A stretch of DNA of 64,000 nucleotides from an uncultured Oscillospiraceae bacterium (GCA_947631865.1 CANRNF010000001.1:29286-93285); one strand, 5' to 3'. Shown: positions 36,820 through 47,430, counted from the first letter of the stretch. Numbers and translations: made by a program. The notes: generated by a model not told the origin, from the sequence alone.

Positions 36820-39800
36820 ATGAAAAAGATCATTTCTCTGCTGCTGGCCTGGATCATGGTGTTCAGCCTGGCGGTCCCTGTCTTCGGCGTACAGGAAGAG
36901 TCGCAGGAGGGGGATCCGCTGGCCGCGCCTTATGGCCAGGACGACTCGCTGTCTGCGGAGGAGTCTGGCGGTGAGCCGGTGGTGGAGACAGAGCCTCCCG
37001 TGTACGAGCCCATTCCTACGTCAGAGCCTGCGCCGGAGGAGAACATGCCCACGCTCCCGGAAGGGCCCGCTCCTGTGGACCCCACCGAGGAGCCGGTGGC
37101 TGACCCCACGGCCACGCCTGAGCCGTCGGCCGTTCCTGAAGCATCAGCCAGCCCGGAGCCATCGGAGAGCCCTTTGCCTTCTGAGAGCCCGATGCCCTCT
37201 GAGAGCCCAATGCCATCCGAAGAGCCGGAGGAGGACGGCGGGATCATGCTCGTGTCCACCGGCATCACAACGGGTCAGATCGACGTGACCATATCCAACG
37301 CCATGGACCTGGCAGTTGCCCCTGAGCTCACTGTGTCTTTGAGCGGCGGCGTCCATGAATCCGCCAATGTGTCTGCCAACGGATCTATACATAGCTTTCA
37401 GGATCTGCAGTCTGGTGACTATACGCTCACGGTCACCGGTCAATGGTTCGTTCCCTATACCCAGGCCATCCATGTGGATGCCTGCGACGGCGTGACGGTG
37501 AAGCTCACCGTGGGCCAGCTCCCGTTTTACGATGACAAGGCCTGCCATCCCGGCGTGCTCCAGTATGGCGACCTGAACGGAGACGGCGCTGTGAACGCTG
37601 GCGATTGGGATGTGCTGAAGGAGGCCATCGTCAGCGGCGGCGCGTCCTACGACCTGAATCTCAGTGGGGCCGCCGGCCTGGCCGGCGAGGCCACCGACCT
37701 GGCCGACGCCCAGTGCCTGGCCAAGGCCATGAAGGTCCGGGCTATGGAAGCTACCCTGGAGCATTTTGTACCGGTGACGGCTATCACGTCCGGTGAAGAC
37801 AAGGACACGGCGGTCACAGGCGATCTGCAGGACCTGTTCCGGGCCAATGAGCAGCTGGTCCTCCTCGGCCGCGGTGACAACGAGCCTATTTCCGGCGAAG
37901 CGCCCGTGCAGGTGGAGATGGCGCTGACGGACGGCGCCCGCGCAGAGGTCATCGTCCTGGACAACACGAATATTTCTGACGCTGAGATCACTGTCGTGAC
38001 CGATGATGGACCCATGACCTTTGTGGTGGGCAACACTGCTGCCATGCCGGCGTCTGCGGTGGCGGAGGAGCCCAACTCGGAGGCGGTGACCGTCTCCGCG
38101 GTCAGCACGGTGGCTATGCCCGTCATGCCTATCAATGGCACGCACGTGACAAAAGACGCCAACGGCAATATACAGCTGGACCTGGGCGGACAGGTAGCCG
38201 TGAAGCGGGTCACCATCCGCATCACCGGTGTTGAGGCCGGCGATCTTGCCTCTATCACCCAGGTGGAGTTCGTCAACGACATGGAAAGCCGCATCCCGGA
38301 GCCCCAGATGGATGTGCCCCAGAACCTGACAGCCGTGCCCGGCAGCCGTCAGTTCACCGTTTCCTGGAACCCCAGCACCAACATCACCGGCTATGAGGTC
38401 ATGGTGTCCGACGGGGCGGCCTCGGAGACATATCAGCTTGCCGGCACCAGCCTCACCGTCACCAGCTTTGGCGGCAGGGAGGTCCTCAATTACAAGACTT
38501 ATACGGTCAGTGTCCAGTCTGTCAACGGCAAGTGGAACAGCGGCTATTGTAAAGCCGTATCCGTGACGCCCAGGCCCACCGGCCGGCCGGATAAGCCGGA
38601 TAACGTGAAGGCTGTGGGCGGCTTCCAGTCGATCACCGTCTCCTGGAAGAACATGAAGGACACCCAGAGCTACAACCTCTATTACCGGGATACGGCAGCC
38701 GGCGAGGCTTACCAGAAGATAGGGGACCTCACGGCCGCCAGCTATGCCTTCACCGGCCTGACCGGCGGACAGATAGAGTACGAGGTCTATGTGACCGGGG
38801 TGAATGAATTCGGCGAAAGCGGCGAGTCCATACACGCTACGGCCAAGACCATCAGCGGCGACCCGCCCCAGATGCCACAGTTCAACCTGATCAACCGCAA
38901 TGAGGCCGGTGTGCCCGGGCCCTACCACATCACGGAGACGGCCATGGCCAACTCCGCCGGCGTCACCTACGGGAACGCCTCGGACAACGGCGCCAGCGTC
39001 TGGGCCACCGTGGACAGCGTCCCCACGTCCTACTATGAGAGGGCCAGCTGGGACGAGGGCGGCTATAACGGCCTTTACAGCCGGGGCCTCATCTATACCT
39101 TTGACCAAGCCTATGAGATGGATACCATCGGCGTGATGAGCATGGACCCCTCCATGGACTTCACCTATGCCGGCGTGCGCTGGTGGGACGAGGCCGGACA
39201 GGCCCACGACCTGGGCTGCAATGTGGTCCGCACTGAGGACCACAGAGACGCCAACGGCGGGAGGTACTTCTTCATCCGCCTGCCGGAGCCCATCACCACC
39301 AGCAAGCTCCAGGTTGGCGTGGCCCGCTATTGGGCCGGCAACAACCGAATCAACATCGCCGAGATATACTTCTATCAGTATGACGACCTGAAAAAGCGCA
39401 TCAACGCCCTGTACGCGGACGATCTGCACACCACGCTGGTGGAGGGCGTCACCGAGGATATGCTGGACCAGCTGGCGGCGGATATCGACGCCTCCCGTGA
39501 CGCCTTCGGCCATGTGAACCCGGATAAGGACCAGCTCGTAAAAGAACTTGAGACCGCCCGGCAGATCTTCCACGACCAATTCCTGCGCAAGGTCACCCAT
39601 GTCCACACCGGCATCACCGGCCGGGGCGACGAACACGGTTTCGGCGGCCTGAACGCCTGGCAGCCTCTGGGCGTCACGGCGGCGGCCGGGGAGAAGATCA
39701 CGGTCTACGTGGGCAGCAGCTTGAGAAATACCGGAGAGGCTACCAATCTGCAGCTGATATTCACCCAGTATCACGCCGAGGCCAGTGCCATGTCTATGGC

Positions 39801-42279
39801 GATGACGACTGCCCTGAAGGTGGGCGCCAACGAGGTCGTGGTGCCCGAGGTCACCAGTTCCTCCAGCGCCGAGGCCGGCGGCGCGCTGTACGTGCAGTAT
39901 ACCGGCGGCGCCGACACGGTGGAAGAATACGCCGTGCGCGTCAGCGGCGGCGTGGAGGTGCCTGTGCTGGACCTGTATAAAGTCCCGGATGGCGAGCGGG
40001 CCGGCAGGGTCAGCGCCTATGTATCGGAGCTCTCTGCCTACGTCAGCGATATGGCTGCCAAGCACACAGCGGCTCACCAGGGCGGCGAGACGCCCAATGA
40101 CGAGGTCAATAAGGCATACGATGAGAAGAACTGCATCCTGGGCGCCACGGACATCATGCTGGACACCATGATGCTGTCTCTGCCCGCCCAGCAGGTGCTG
40201 GCCGGCTGTAGCTACGACGCGGGCAAGCTCCTTAACTCTCTGAACGCCATGGAGAAGATGATGGCCCTGTTTTACCAGCACAAGGGTCTGAACGCCAGCG
40301 CCGCCAACGCTGTGGACCGCATCCCCCTGCGGCACCTGAACATCCGCTATCAGCGGATGTTCTCCGGCGCGTTCATGTATGCCTCCGGCGACCACATCGG
40401 CATTGAGTGGAACGAGACGGCGGGCATGGCCGGCTGCGGCGGCGTGACGGACTGCAACGGCCTCTATACCGGCGGGAACTACTTTGGCTGGGGCGTGGCC
40501 CATGAGATCGGCCACGACATCAACCAAAGCTCTTACGCCATCGCCGAGATCACCAACAACTATTTCGCCGTTCTGGCCCAGGCTCAGGACACCAATGACA
40601 GCGTTCGCTTCGACTACAAGAACGTCTACGACAAGGTCACCAGCGGCGTGAAGGGCAGCGCATCCAACGTGTTCACCCAGCTGGCCATGTATTGGCAGCT
40701 GCATCTGGCCTACGACAGGGGATACAACTTTACTACCTATCCCAATTACAACGACCAGCTCAACAGCTTGTTCTTCGCCAGGGTGGACACTTACGCCCGC
40801 ACGCCCTCCAAGGCGCCCGCGCCCAAGGGCGTGGCGCTGACCCTGGAAAAGGCGGATGTGGACCAGACCATCATGCGTCTGGCCTGCGCCGCGGCCCAAA
40901 AAGACCTTCTGGACTTCTTCCAGCGCTGGGGCAAGACCCCTGACGAGACGACCATCGCCTATGCCAGCCAGTTCCCGGCGGAGACCCGCGCCATCTACTA
41001 CGTGTGCGACGATTCCCGCCGCTACACCATCGAGCACAGCGGCGGCAGCGCCCTGGCGGAAGACGGCAGTACGTCTGCCATTGCCTCCGCGGCGGCTCAG
41101 GTCGACTCCTCCCTGACCAACAAGGTGACGATCTCCATCGCGCCGAACAATACCGTTCCCTCGGAGCAGATCCTGGGCTATGAGATCGTGCGCCGCACCA
41201 TCTCGGGCGGCGTGACCGAGCGGCGGACCGTGGGCTTTACCACGGAAAGCAGCTTTGTGGACACCGTGTCCGCCATGAATAACCGGACCGTGTCCTATGA
41301 GATCACGATGGTGGACAAGTACCTGAACCGCTCTGCCGTTGCCGAGACCGGCATGGTGAAGATCAAGCACGAGGGCGACCTGGCAAAGGACAACTGGACC
41401 ATCCGTACCGAGGGCCTGACGGCCGACGCCATCAAGCACGAAGCCGACATGGAGAACCCTGAGGTAGTGGAGGATGACCCCGCCGCGTTGGCCATCGACG
41501 GAAAAAATGACACGGTCTACACCGCCCGGACAGGCGAAAATGCCATGATCGAGATCGACTTCCACGACACACAGGTGATCACCGGTCTGCGGTATATTGC
41601 CGGCGATAAAGCTATGGGCGAAGTTGCAGTATCTGTCCGCCAGGCCGGCGAGTGGCTCCGCCTGAAAGATAAAGTAGTCCTGAACGAGAGCAAGACCGTC
41701 TACTTCTCCAATGTGGATGGGCACTATGTGAGCACTTACGCAGCGGACGCCATCCGTTTGGAGCTGCTGGAGCATAGGGACGAGATATCCGCGGCGGAAC
41801 TGGGCGTGCTTGGTCCCAGCGGTGACAACGTGGACTTCTCCGCCGTTGGTATCCTGACCGAGGCATTCCAGTATGGCAGCGCCCAGGAGGACTTTATCCC
41901 CAGAGGTTCGCTGGTGTTCACCGGCACCTACGCCGGCAACGCGGCCTATAACGTGGTGGTGCTCTACGACCAGGACGGCAGGATCGTGACCGGTGTGGAT
42001 AAGGTCGCCTATCAGACCATCTATGCCGATGTGCCTGTGACCGGGAACATCCAGGATGTGCTGGACGGCATATGGATCTACTGGATACCGCCCGAGGGCC
42101 TGTCAAACTTCGTGATGCCCGGTCAGGTCCGGGTAGAGCTGAGCAGGGTCAACGACGCCAGGACGAATGAGGGCGACCGGCTGGTCAGCGACTCGCTGTT
42201 CTTCGACGTCCCCGCATTCAGCGATCTGAGCGATATCACCCTCAGCTCCCATGGCGCCGCCACAGGCGCCATGGGCTGA
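36820..42279 (+). CDS. Large secreted M60-like zinc metallopeptidase with Pro/Ser/Glu linker, dockerin-like segment, Fn3 and carbohydrate-binding-like regions
   Basis: Signal peptide MKKIISLLLAWIMVFSLAVPVFG; 'WGVAHEIGHDINQSSYAIAEITNNYFAV' gluzincin/M60 motif; 'YGDLNGDGAVNAGDWDVLKEAI'; Fn3-like 'VPQNLTAVPGSRQFTVSWNPSTNITGYEVMVSDG'. Confidence 0.85.
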   Translation: MKKIISLLLAWIMVFSLAVPVFGVQEESQEGDPLAAPYGQDDSLSAEESGGEPVVETEPPVYEPIPTSEPAPEENMPTLPEGPAPVDPTEEPVADPTATPEPSAVPEASASPEPSESPLPSESPMPSESPMPSEEPEEDGGIMLVSTGITTGQIDVTISNAMDLAVAPELTVSLSGGVHESANVSANGSIHSFQDLQSGDYTLTVTGQWFVPYTQAIHVDACDGVTVKLTVGQLPFYDDKACHPGVLQYGDLNGDGAVNAGDWDVLKEAIVSGGASYDLNLSGAAGLAGEATDLADAQCLAKAMKVRAMEATLEHFVPVTAITSGEDKDTAVTGDLQDLFRANEQLVLLGRGDNEPISGEAPVQVEMALTDGARAEVIVLDNTNISDAEITVVTDDGPMTFVVGNTAAMPASAVAEEPNSEAVTVSAVSTVAMPVMPINGTHVTKDANGNIQLDLGGQVAVKRVTIRITGVEAGDLASITQVEFVNDMESRIPEPQMDVPQNLTAVPGSRQFTVSWNPSTNITGYEVMVSDGAASETYQLAGTSLTVTSFGGREVLNYKTYTVSVQSVNGKWNSGYCKAVSVTPRPTGRPDKPDNVKAVGGFQSITVSWKNMKDTQSYNLYYRDTAAGEAYQKIGDLTAASYAFTGLTGGQIEYEVYVTGVNEFGESGESIHATAKTISGDPPQMPQFNLINRNEAGVPGPYHITETAMANSAGVTYGNASDNGASVWATVDSVPTSYYERASWDEGGYNGLYSRGLIYTFDQAYEMDTIGVMSMDPSMDFTYAGVRWWDEAGQAHDLGCNVVRTEDHRDANGGRYFFIRLPEPITTSKLQVGVARYWAGNNRINIAEIYFYQYDDLKKRINALYADDLHTTLVEGVTEDMLDQLAADIDASRDAFGHVNPDKDQLVKELETARQIFHDQFLRKVTHVHTGITGRGDEHGFGGLNAWQPLGVTAAAGEKITVYVGSSLRNTGEATNLQLIFTQYHAEASAMSMAMTTALKVGANEVVVPEVTSSSSAEAGGALYVQYTGGADTVEEYAVRVSGGVEVPVLDLYKVPDGERAGRVSAYVSELSAYVSDMAAKHTAAHQGGETPNDEVNKAYDEKNCILGATDIMLDTMMLSLPAQQVLAGCSYDAGKLLNSLNAMEKMMALFYQHKGLNASAANAVDRIPLRHLNIRYQRMFSGAFMYASGDHIGIEWNETAGMAGCGGVTDCNGLYTGGNYFGWGVAHEIGHDINQSSYAIAEITNNYFAVLAQAQDTNDSVRFDYKNVYDKVTSGVKGSASNVFTQLAMYWQLHLAYDRGYNFTTYPNYNDQLNSLFFARVDTYARTPSKAPAPKGVALTLEKADVDQTIMRLACAAAQKDLLDFFQRWGKTPDETTIAYASQFPAETRAIYYVCDDSRRYTIEHSGGSALAEDGSTSAIASAAAQVDSSLTNKVTISIAPNNTVPSEQILGYEIVRRTISGGVTERRTVGFTTESSFVDTVSAMNNRTVSYEITMVDKYLNRSAVAETGMVKIKHEGDLAKDNWTIRTEGLTADAIKHEADMENPEVVEDDPAALAIDGKNDTVYTARTGENAMIEIDFHDTQVITGLRYIAGDKAMGEVAVSVRQAGEWLRLKDKVVLNESKTVYFSNVDGHYVSTYAADAIRLELLEHRDEISAAELGVLGPSGDNVDFSAVGILTEAFQYGSAQEDFIPRGSLVFTGTYAGNAAYNVVVLYDQDGRIVTGVDKVAYQTIYADVPVTGNIQDVLDGIWIYWIPPEGLSNFVMPGQVRVELSRVNDARTNEGDRLVSDSLFFDVPAFSDLSDITLSSHGAATGAMG
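37153..37224 (+). repeat. Four imperfect 18-bp tandem repeats encoding (P-x-P-S-E-S)
   Basis: ccggagccatcggagagc / cctttgccttctgagagc / ccgatgccctctgagagc / ccaatgccatccgaagag. Confidence 0.8.
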
Positions 42280-42305
42280 GGCGGAGAAGAAGGGAGGAAA
42301 GCATA

Positions 42306-43412
42306 ATGAAACGGTTCCTTCATATCATCCTGACGGTCCTGCTCCTGGCGGCCCTGGTGATGCCGGCATCCCACGCTCTGGCAGGGGAGGCGCCGGAGGC
42401 GACAGCTGCTCCGGCGGACACCATCACGGTCGCCGCCAGCGGCAATGTTACGCTGTGGTCCACCCATATGGCGGCGGAGAAGGTCTCCTCTATCCAGTTC
42501 ACCCTGAAGGATGCCACAAGTTTTGAACTCTCCCCGGCCATTTCAAATGGGCGGCTATTCCACACGTATCTTTCCGATGCGGGGCTCACGGTATATATCG
42601 CCGGTACGGAGCCGCTGATCGCGAGCGGTACCAGTATCGACCTGGGCAGGACTGATGCGACAGGGAAGGTGACTTTGGCGGACAACTCCCTGAAATTCGC
42701 CTATGGCACCCGTACCGTCATCCAGAACGCGGTGGACGAGGATGAAGTTCCCGGCGGCGATGAAGGTGACGATGGCAAGCCGACCCTTGAAGAGGCCAAG
42801 TCGCTGCTGGAAGGCGAGATCGGCTATGCGGAGGGCCTTGCGAAGGACGCCTATACGCCTGAGAGCTGGAACGCGCTGCAGGCGATGCTTGACCTTGTGA
42901 GATCCAGGCTTGCCGACGAGAACGCCGGCGCGGAGGAACTGGTCCATGCCTGTGACGATCTGGCCGCCGCCATAGGCGCTTTGCAGGCCGTTCAGAGCCC
43001 TGAATTTGAGAGAGGCGGCAGCGGCGGCACCATCTATGACGGATACGATGATGGCACCGGCTCCGGCGCGCCGGAGACAACGCAGACGCCGGAGCCCTCT
43101 GCGACCCCTGGGCCCACTGCGACGACATCGCCAACCGAGACGCCCGCGCCCACAGATGAGCCTGTGACGACCAGTGAGCCGATGACGACTGACGCGCCTG
43201 TGACGTCAAGCGAACCTGTGGCGACAAATGAACCTGCAGCGGCGAATGCGACTGCAGCGCCCACGCAGGCGCCTGCGGTCCAGACGAGCAATACCGGTCC
43301 CAGCGCCCCGGCCACCGGGGACGAGACGGTGTTCGTGCCCTGGGCGCTGATGCTGGTCATGAGCGCCGCGGCGTTGGCCGTTGTCATCGACCGCGCCAAG
43401 CGCCGTCAATAA
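42306..43412 (+). CDS. Secreted, probably wall/membrane-anchored protein with Thr/Pro-rich stalk
   Basis: Signal peptide MKRFLHIILTVLLLAALVMPASHALA; Thr/Pro/Ser-rich linker; C-terminal 'APATGDETVFVPWALMLVMSAAALAVVIDRAKRRQ' (sorting-like motif, TM, basic tail). Confidence 0.75.
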   Translation: MKRFLHIILTVLLLAALVMPASHALAGEAPEATAAPADTITVAASGNVTLWSTHMAAEKVSSIQFTLKDATSFELSPAISNGRLFHTYLSDAGLTVYIAGTEPLIASGTSIDLGRTDATGKVTLADNSLKFAYGTRTVIQNAVDEDEVPGGDEGDDGKPTLEEAKSLLEGEIGYAEGLAKDAYTPESWNALQAMLDLVRSRLADENAGAEELVHACDDLAAAIGALQAVQSPEFERGGSGGTIYDGYDDGTGSGAPETTQTPEPSATPGPTATTSPTETPAPTDEPVTTSEPMTTDAPVTSSEPVATNEPAAANATAAPTQAPAVQTSNTGPSAPATGDETVFVPWALMLVMSAAALAVVIDRAKRRQ

Positions 43413-43425
43413 AATACATCATCTT

Positions 43426-43455
43426 GCCCCCGGCTCCTGCCGGGGGCGCTTTTTG
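43426..43455 (+). terminator. Rho-independent terminator
   Basis: gcccccggc-tcct-gccgggggc followed by gcTTTTTg. Confidence 0.9.
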
Positions 43456-43540
43456 TTGTGGCCTGTACACACTGGGCATATTCGCTAAAATTTTCCATTT
43501 CTTTGGCGGAAAAATGTCTTTTCCCGCATGCGGGGAAGAA

Positions 43541-43570
43541 TTGACTTTCCAACTGGCGCTTTGTTATAAT
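43541..43570 (+). promoter_or_regulatory. Promoter of the pur operon: TTGACT-N18-TATAAT
   Basis: ttgact(43541-43546), tataat(43565-43570). Confidence 0.75.
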
Positions 43571-43595
43571 CAGGATAACAATGAAACACGCATGA

Positions 43596-43691
43596 ATTGG
43601 CAACTGACGGTGAGCGGCGAACGCAGGGGAGCCAATTTCATTGTTTTTGCCGACCGTCTGGGCAGTTCTATTTGCGAAAGAATAGAACTGC
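43596..43691 (+). ncRNA. ZTP (pfl) riboswitch-like leader with an overlapping downstream hairpin
   Basis: attggc...gcgaacgcaggggagccaat (closing stem) plus conserved 'ccgaccgtctgggc' (43650-43663), directly upstream of purE; hairpin gcagttctatt-tgcgaaag-aatagaactgc (43662-43691). Confidence 0.8.
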
Positions 43692-43717
43692 TCAAAATGC
43701 TTTAAGGGAGTATACTG

Positions 43718-44212
43718 ATGAAGAAAGTAGCCATTATCATGGGCAGCGACAGCGATCTGCCTGTGGCGGAGAAGGCGGTCCAGCGTCTGGATGAGTTCGG
43801 CGTGCCCTGTGAGGTGCACATCTTCTCCGCACACCGCACGCCCGACGAGGCCAGGGACTTTGCTCTGCATGCCCGAAGCAGCGGCTTCGGAGTCATCATC
43901 GCGGCCGCTGGCATGGCGGCGCACCTGGCCGGAGCCATAGCGGCCAACACCACCCTGCCGGTGATCGGCATTCCTCTGAAAAGTAAAAACCTAGACGGCG
44001 TTGACGCCCTTCTGTCCACGGTGCAGATGCCTTCCGGCATCCCGGTAGCCACCGTAGCGATCGATGGGGCAGTCAACGCCGCGCTGTTATCTGTTGAGAT
44101 CCTGGCGCTGGAGGACGAGTCCCTCGCGGCAAAGCTGGAGGCGGTGCGGGCCGCTGACAAAGCCAAGGTATTGGAGAAGAACGCGGCCGTGGAGGCCCGA
44201 TTCAACCGGTAA
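43718..44212 (+). CDS. purE: N5-carboxyaminoimidazole ribonucleotide mutase
   Basis: '[46 protein letters not shown]', '[27 protein letters not shown]'. Confidence 0.96.
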   Translation: MKKVAIIMGSDSDLPVAEKAVQRLDEFGVPCEVHIFSAHRTPDEARDFALHARSSGFGVIIAAAGMAAHLAGAIAANTTLPVIGIPLKSKNLDGVDALLSTVQMPSGIPVATVAIDGAVNAALLSVEILALEDESLAAKLEAVRAADKAKVLEKNAAVEARFNR

Positions 44213-44239
44213 ACAACCATTTCTATGGAGGGATATACC

Positions 44240-44947
44240 ATGCAGAAGAAAGAGCAGCTGTACGAAGGCAAGGCAAAAAAGGTCTTTGCCACCGACGACC
44301 CGGATATGGTCATCGTCTCCTACAAGGACGACGCCACCGCCTTCAATGGCCTGAAAAAGGGCCAGATCGCCGGCAAGGGCGCCATCAACAACCGTGTCAC
44401 CAACTACCTGATGCAGCTTCTGGAGAAGGAGGGCGTGCCCACCCACTTCGTGGAGGAGCTGAATGACCGTGAGACCGTGGTGCGCAAAGTATCCATCGTG
44501 CCGCTGGAGGTCATCATCCGCAACATCTCTGCCGGCTCCTTTGCCAAGCGCTACGGTGTGGAGGAGGGCATCGTCTTTGCCGCGCCCACCTTCGAGACAT
44601 CCTATAAGAACGACGCTCTGGGCGACCCCCTCATCAACGACTATCACGCACTGGCCCTGGGCCTGTGCACCCCGGAGGAGCTGGACACCATCAAGGCCAT
44701 GGCCTTCAAGGTCAACGATGTGCTGAAGGCCTTCTTCAAGGCTGTGAACGTTGACCTGGTGGACTTCAAGCTGGAGTTTGGCAAGACCTCCGACGGAAAG
44801 CTGGTGCTGGCCGACGAGATCAGCCCCGACACCTGCCGGTTCTGGGACAGCACCACCCACGAGAAGCTGGACAAGGACCGCTTCCGCCGGGATCTTGGCG
44901 GGGTGGAGGACGCCTACGCCGAGATGATGAAGCGCATCCTGGGCTGA
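44240..44947 (+). CDS. purC: SAICAR synthetase
   Basis: '[35 protein letters not shown]', '[13 protein letters not shown]'. Confidence 0.96.
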   Translation: MQKKEQLYEGKAKKVFATDDPDMVIVSYKDDATAFNGLKKGQIAGKGAINNRVTNYLMQLLEKEGVPTHFVEELNDRETVVRKVSIVPLEVIIRNISAGSFAKRYGVEEGIVFAAPTFETSYKNDALGDPLINDYHALALGLCTPEELDTIKAMAFKVNDVLKAFFKAVNVDLVDFKLEFGKTSDGKLVLADEISPDTCRFWDSTTHEKLDKDRFRRDLGGVEDAYAEMMKRILG

Positions 44948-44951
44948 GAAC

Positions 44952-46394
44952 ATGGGGAATCTTCACGAAGAATGCGGCGTGTTCGGCATTTTCGCGCCGA
45001 AGCAGATGCCGCTGGTATCCACCGCTTATTATGGCCTGTACGCCTTGCAGCACCGTGGCCAGGAGAGCTGCGGCATCGTCATCAACGACGACGGCCTGTT
45101 CAGCTTTTACAAGGACCTGGGTCTGGTGAACGACGTGTTCACCAACCGGGTGCTGAACCATCTGCCGGATGGGAACATGGCCGTGGGCCATGTGCGCTAC
45201 GGCACCACCGGCTGCAGCGGGCGGGAGAACTGCCAGCCCATGGTGGTCAACCACGTGAAGGGCCGCATGGCCCTGGCCCACAACGGCAATCTGGTCAACT
45301 CTGCGGAACTGAGAAAGGCCCTGGAGCTGCAGGGCTCCATCTTCCACTCCACCAGTGATACGGAGGTCATCTCCTATGTCATCACCAAGGAGCGGCTCAC
45401 CGCGCCCTCTATCGAGCAGGCGGTGAATCAGGCCATGTTCCTCATCAAGGGAGCCTATTCCATGGTGGTCATGAGTCCTTCCAAGCTCCTGGCAGTGCGG
45501 GATGAGAATGGCTTCCGGCCCCTGTGCTACGGTCAGCGGGAAGATGGCGCCTATGTGGTGGCGTCGGAGAGCTGCGCCCTGGAGGCGGTGAACGCCCGCT
45601 TCATCCGGGATGTGGAGCCGGGGGAGATCGTCATGTTCTCCAAGGACGGCGTCCAGAGCATCCGGGACCACTGCGGCAAGGCACCCAAAAAGCTGTGCAT
45701 CTTTGAGCATATCTACTTTGCCCGGCCCGACTCTGTCATCGACGGCGTCAGCGTCCATGAGGCCCGTATCCGGGCCGGGGAGCGGCTGGCTGCCCGCCAT
45801 CCGGTGGAAGCGGATGTGGTGGTGGGCGTGCCCGATTCCGGGCTGGATGCCGCCCTTGGCTATGCCAGGGCCTCCGGTATTCCCTACGGCGTGGGCTTTA
45901 TTAAGAACAAATACATCGGCCGCACCTTTATCGCCCCGGGACAGGATACCCGTGAGGACTTGGTGCGCATCAAATTGAACCCTGTGGCCAGCGTGGTCCG
46001 GGGAAAGCGCGTGGTCGTGGTGGACGACTCCATCGTCCGGGGCACCACCAGCGGCCGGTTCGTGCGTTTGCTGCGTGAGGCCGGCGCGGCGGAGGTCCAT
46101 ATGCGCATCTCCGCGCCGCCGTTTTTAAACCCCTGTTATTACGGCACGGATATCGACTCCCGGGACAACCTGATCGCCTGTCACCACACGGTGGAGGAGA
46201 TATGCGCCATCATCGGAGCGGACAGCCTGGGATATCTGCCCACCGAGGACCTGCCGTATCTGTTGGGAGATGTCTCCTGCGAGGGCTACTGCGACGCGTG
46301 CTTCACCAACAACTATCCCACCATGATACCCACCAACAGCTCCAAGAGCCGCTTTGAATACAAGATCAGCGAGGGGAGGGGCCGCGATGAATAA
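44952..46394 (+). CDS. purF: Amidophosphoribosyltransferase
   Basis: 'HEECGVFGIF', 'YGLYALQHRGQESCGI', 'VVVVDDSIVRGTTSGR'. Confidence 0.96.
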   Translation: MGNLHEECGVFGIFAPKQMPLVSTAYYGLYALQHRGQESCGIVINDDGLFSFYKDLGLVNDVFTNRVLNHLPDGNMAVGHVRYGTTGCSGRENCQPMVVNHVKGRMALAHNGNLVNSAELRKALELQGSIFHSTSDTEVISYVITKERLTAPSIEQAVNQAMFLIKGAYSMVVMSPSKLLAVRDENGFRPLCYGQREDGAYVVASESCALEAVNARFIRDVEPGEIVMFSKDGVQSIRDHCGKAPKKLCIFEHIYFARPDSVIDGVSVHEARIRAGERLAARHPVEADVVVGVPDSGLDAALGYARASGIPYGVGFIKNKYIGRTFIAPGQDTREDLVRIKLNPVASVVRGKRVVVVDDSIVRGTTSGRFVRLLREAGAAEVHMRISAPPFLNPCYYGTDIDSRDNLIACHHTVEEICAIIGADSLGYLPTEDLPYLLGDVSCEGYCDACFTNNYPTMIPTNSSKSRFEYKISEGRGRDE

Positions 46395-47430
46395 GGAGAG
46401 CTTTTCCTCCAGCTACGCCGCCGCCGGCGTGGACATCACCGCGGGCTACAAGGCCGTGGAGCTCATAAAACGCCATGTCGCCCGGACGAATATCCCCGGC
46501 GTAGTGGGGGACGTGGGCGGCTTCGGCGGCCTGTTCCGCCCGGAGCTGGCCGGCATGAAGGAGCCCATCCTGGTATCCGGCACCGACGGCGTGGGTACGA
46601 AAATACGCCTGGCGCAGATTATGGACAAGCACGATACCATCGGCATCGACTGCGTGGCCATGTGCGTCAACGACGTGGTCTGCGCCGGGGCAAAACCATT
46701 GTTCTTCCTGGACTACATCGCCTGCGGCAAAAATGTGCCTGAGCGGATAGCGGACATCGTCGCCGGCGTGGCCGAAGGCTGCGTTCAGGCGGGCTGCGCC
46801 CTCATCGGCGGGGAGACCGCCGAGCACCCCGGCGTCATGGCCGAGGACGATTACGACCTGGCGGGATTTGTGGTAGGCGTCGCCGACCGGGAGAAGATGC
46901 TGGATAACACCGCCACAAAAGCGGGTGACGCGCTCATCGCGCTGCCCTCCAGCGGCGTTCACTCCAATGGCTTTTCTCTGGTTCGGAAGGTATTCCGTGT
47001 TGGCGAGGCAGACATCTCATCGCCCTGCGGGGCCCTTGGCGGCGCCAGTGTGGGGCAGACGCTCCTGACCCCGACAAAGATATATGTAAAGGCCATCCTG
47101 GCTCTCATGGAGGCCGTGACGGTGAAAGGCGTGAGCCACATCACCGGCGGCGGCTTTTATGAGAACATCCCCCGGAGCATCCCGGAGGGCCTTTCCGCCC
47201 GCATCGAGAAGAACGCGGTGCGTACACCGCCTATCTTTGACCTGATCCAAAGGACCGGGGATATCCCGGAACGGGACATGTTCAACACCTTCAACATGGG
47301 TGTGGGCATGACGGTGACAGTCTCCGCCGCGGACGCGGACCGGGCTCTGGAGGTCCTGCGGGAAAACGGCGAGGACGCCTATATCCTGGGGGAGATCGTC
47401 AAAGGCGGAGAGAGGGTGCAGCTTCTATGA
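46387..47430 (+). CDS. purM: Phosphoribosylformylglycinamidine cyclo-ligase
   Basis: 'SYAAAGVDITAGYKAVELIK', 'LVSGTDGVGTKIRLA', 'ALIGGETAEHPGVM'. Confidence 0.95.
   Translation: MNKESFSSSYAAAGVDITAGYKAVELIKRHVARTNIPGVVGDVGGFGGLFRPELAGMKEPILVSGTDGVGTKIRLAQIMDKHDTIGIDCVAMCVNDVVCAGAKPLFFLDYIACGKNVPERIADIVAGVAEGCVQAGCALIGGETAEHPGVMAEDDYDLAGFVVGVADREKMLDNTATKAGDALIALPSSGVHSNGFSLVRKVFRVGEADISSPCGALGGASVGQTLLTPTKIYVKAILALMEAVTVKGVSHITGGGFYENIPRSIPEGLSARIEKNAVRTPPIFDLIQRTGDIPERDMFNTFNMGVGMTVTVSAADADRALEVLRENGEDAYILGEIVKGGERVQLL

Noticed and set aside
37144-41775. 1543-aa ORF on the minus strand
   Set aside because: Fully antisense to the M60-like gene with clear signal peptide and domains; a typical spurious antisense ORF in GC-rich coding DNA, with no recognisable domain.
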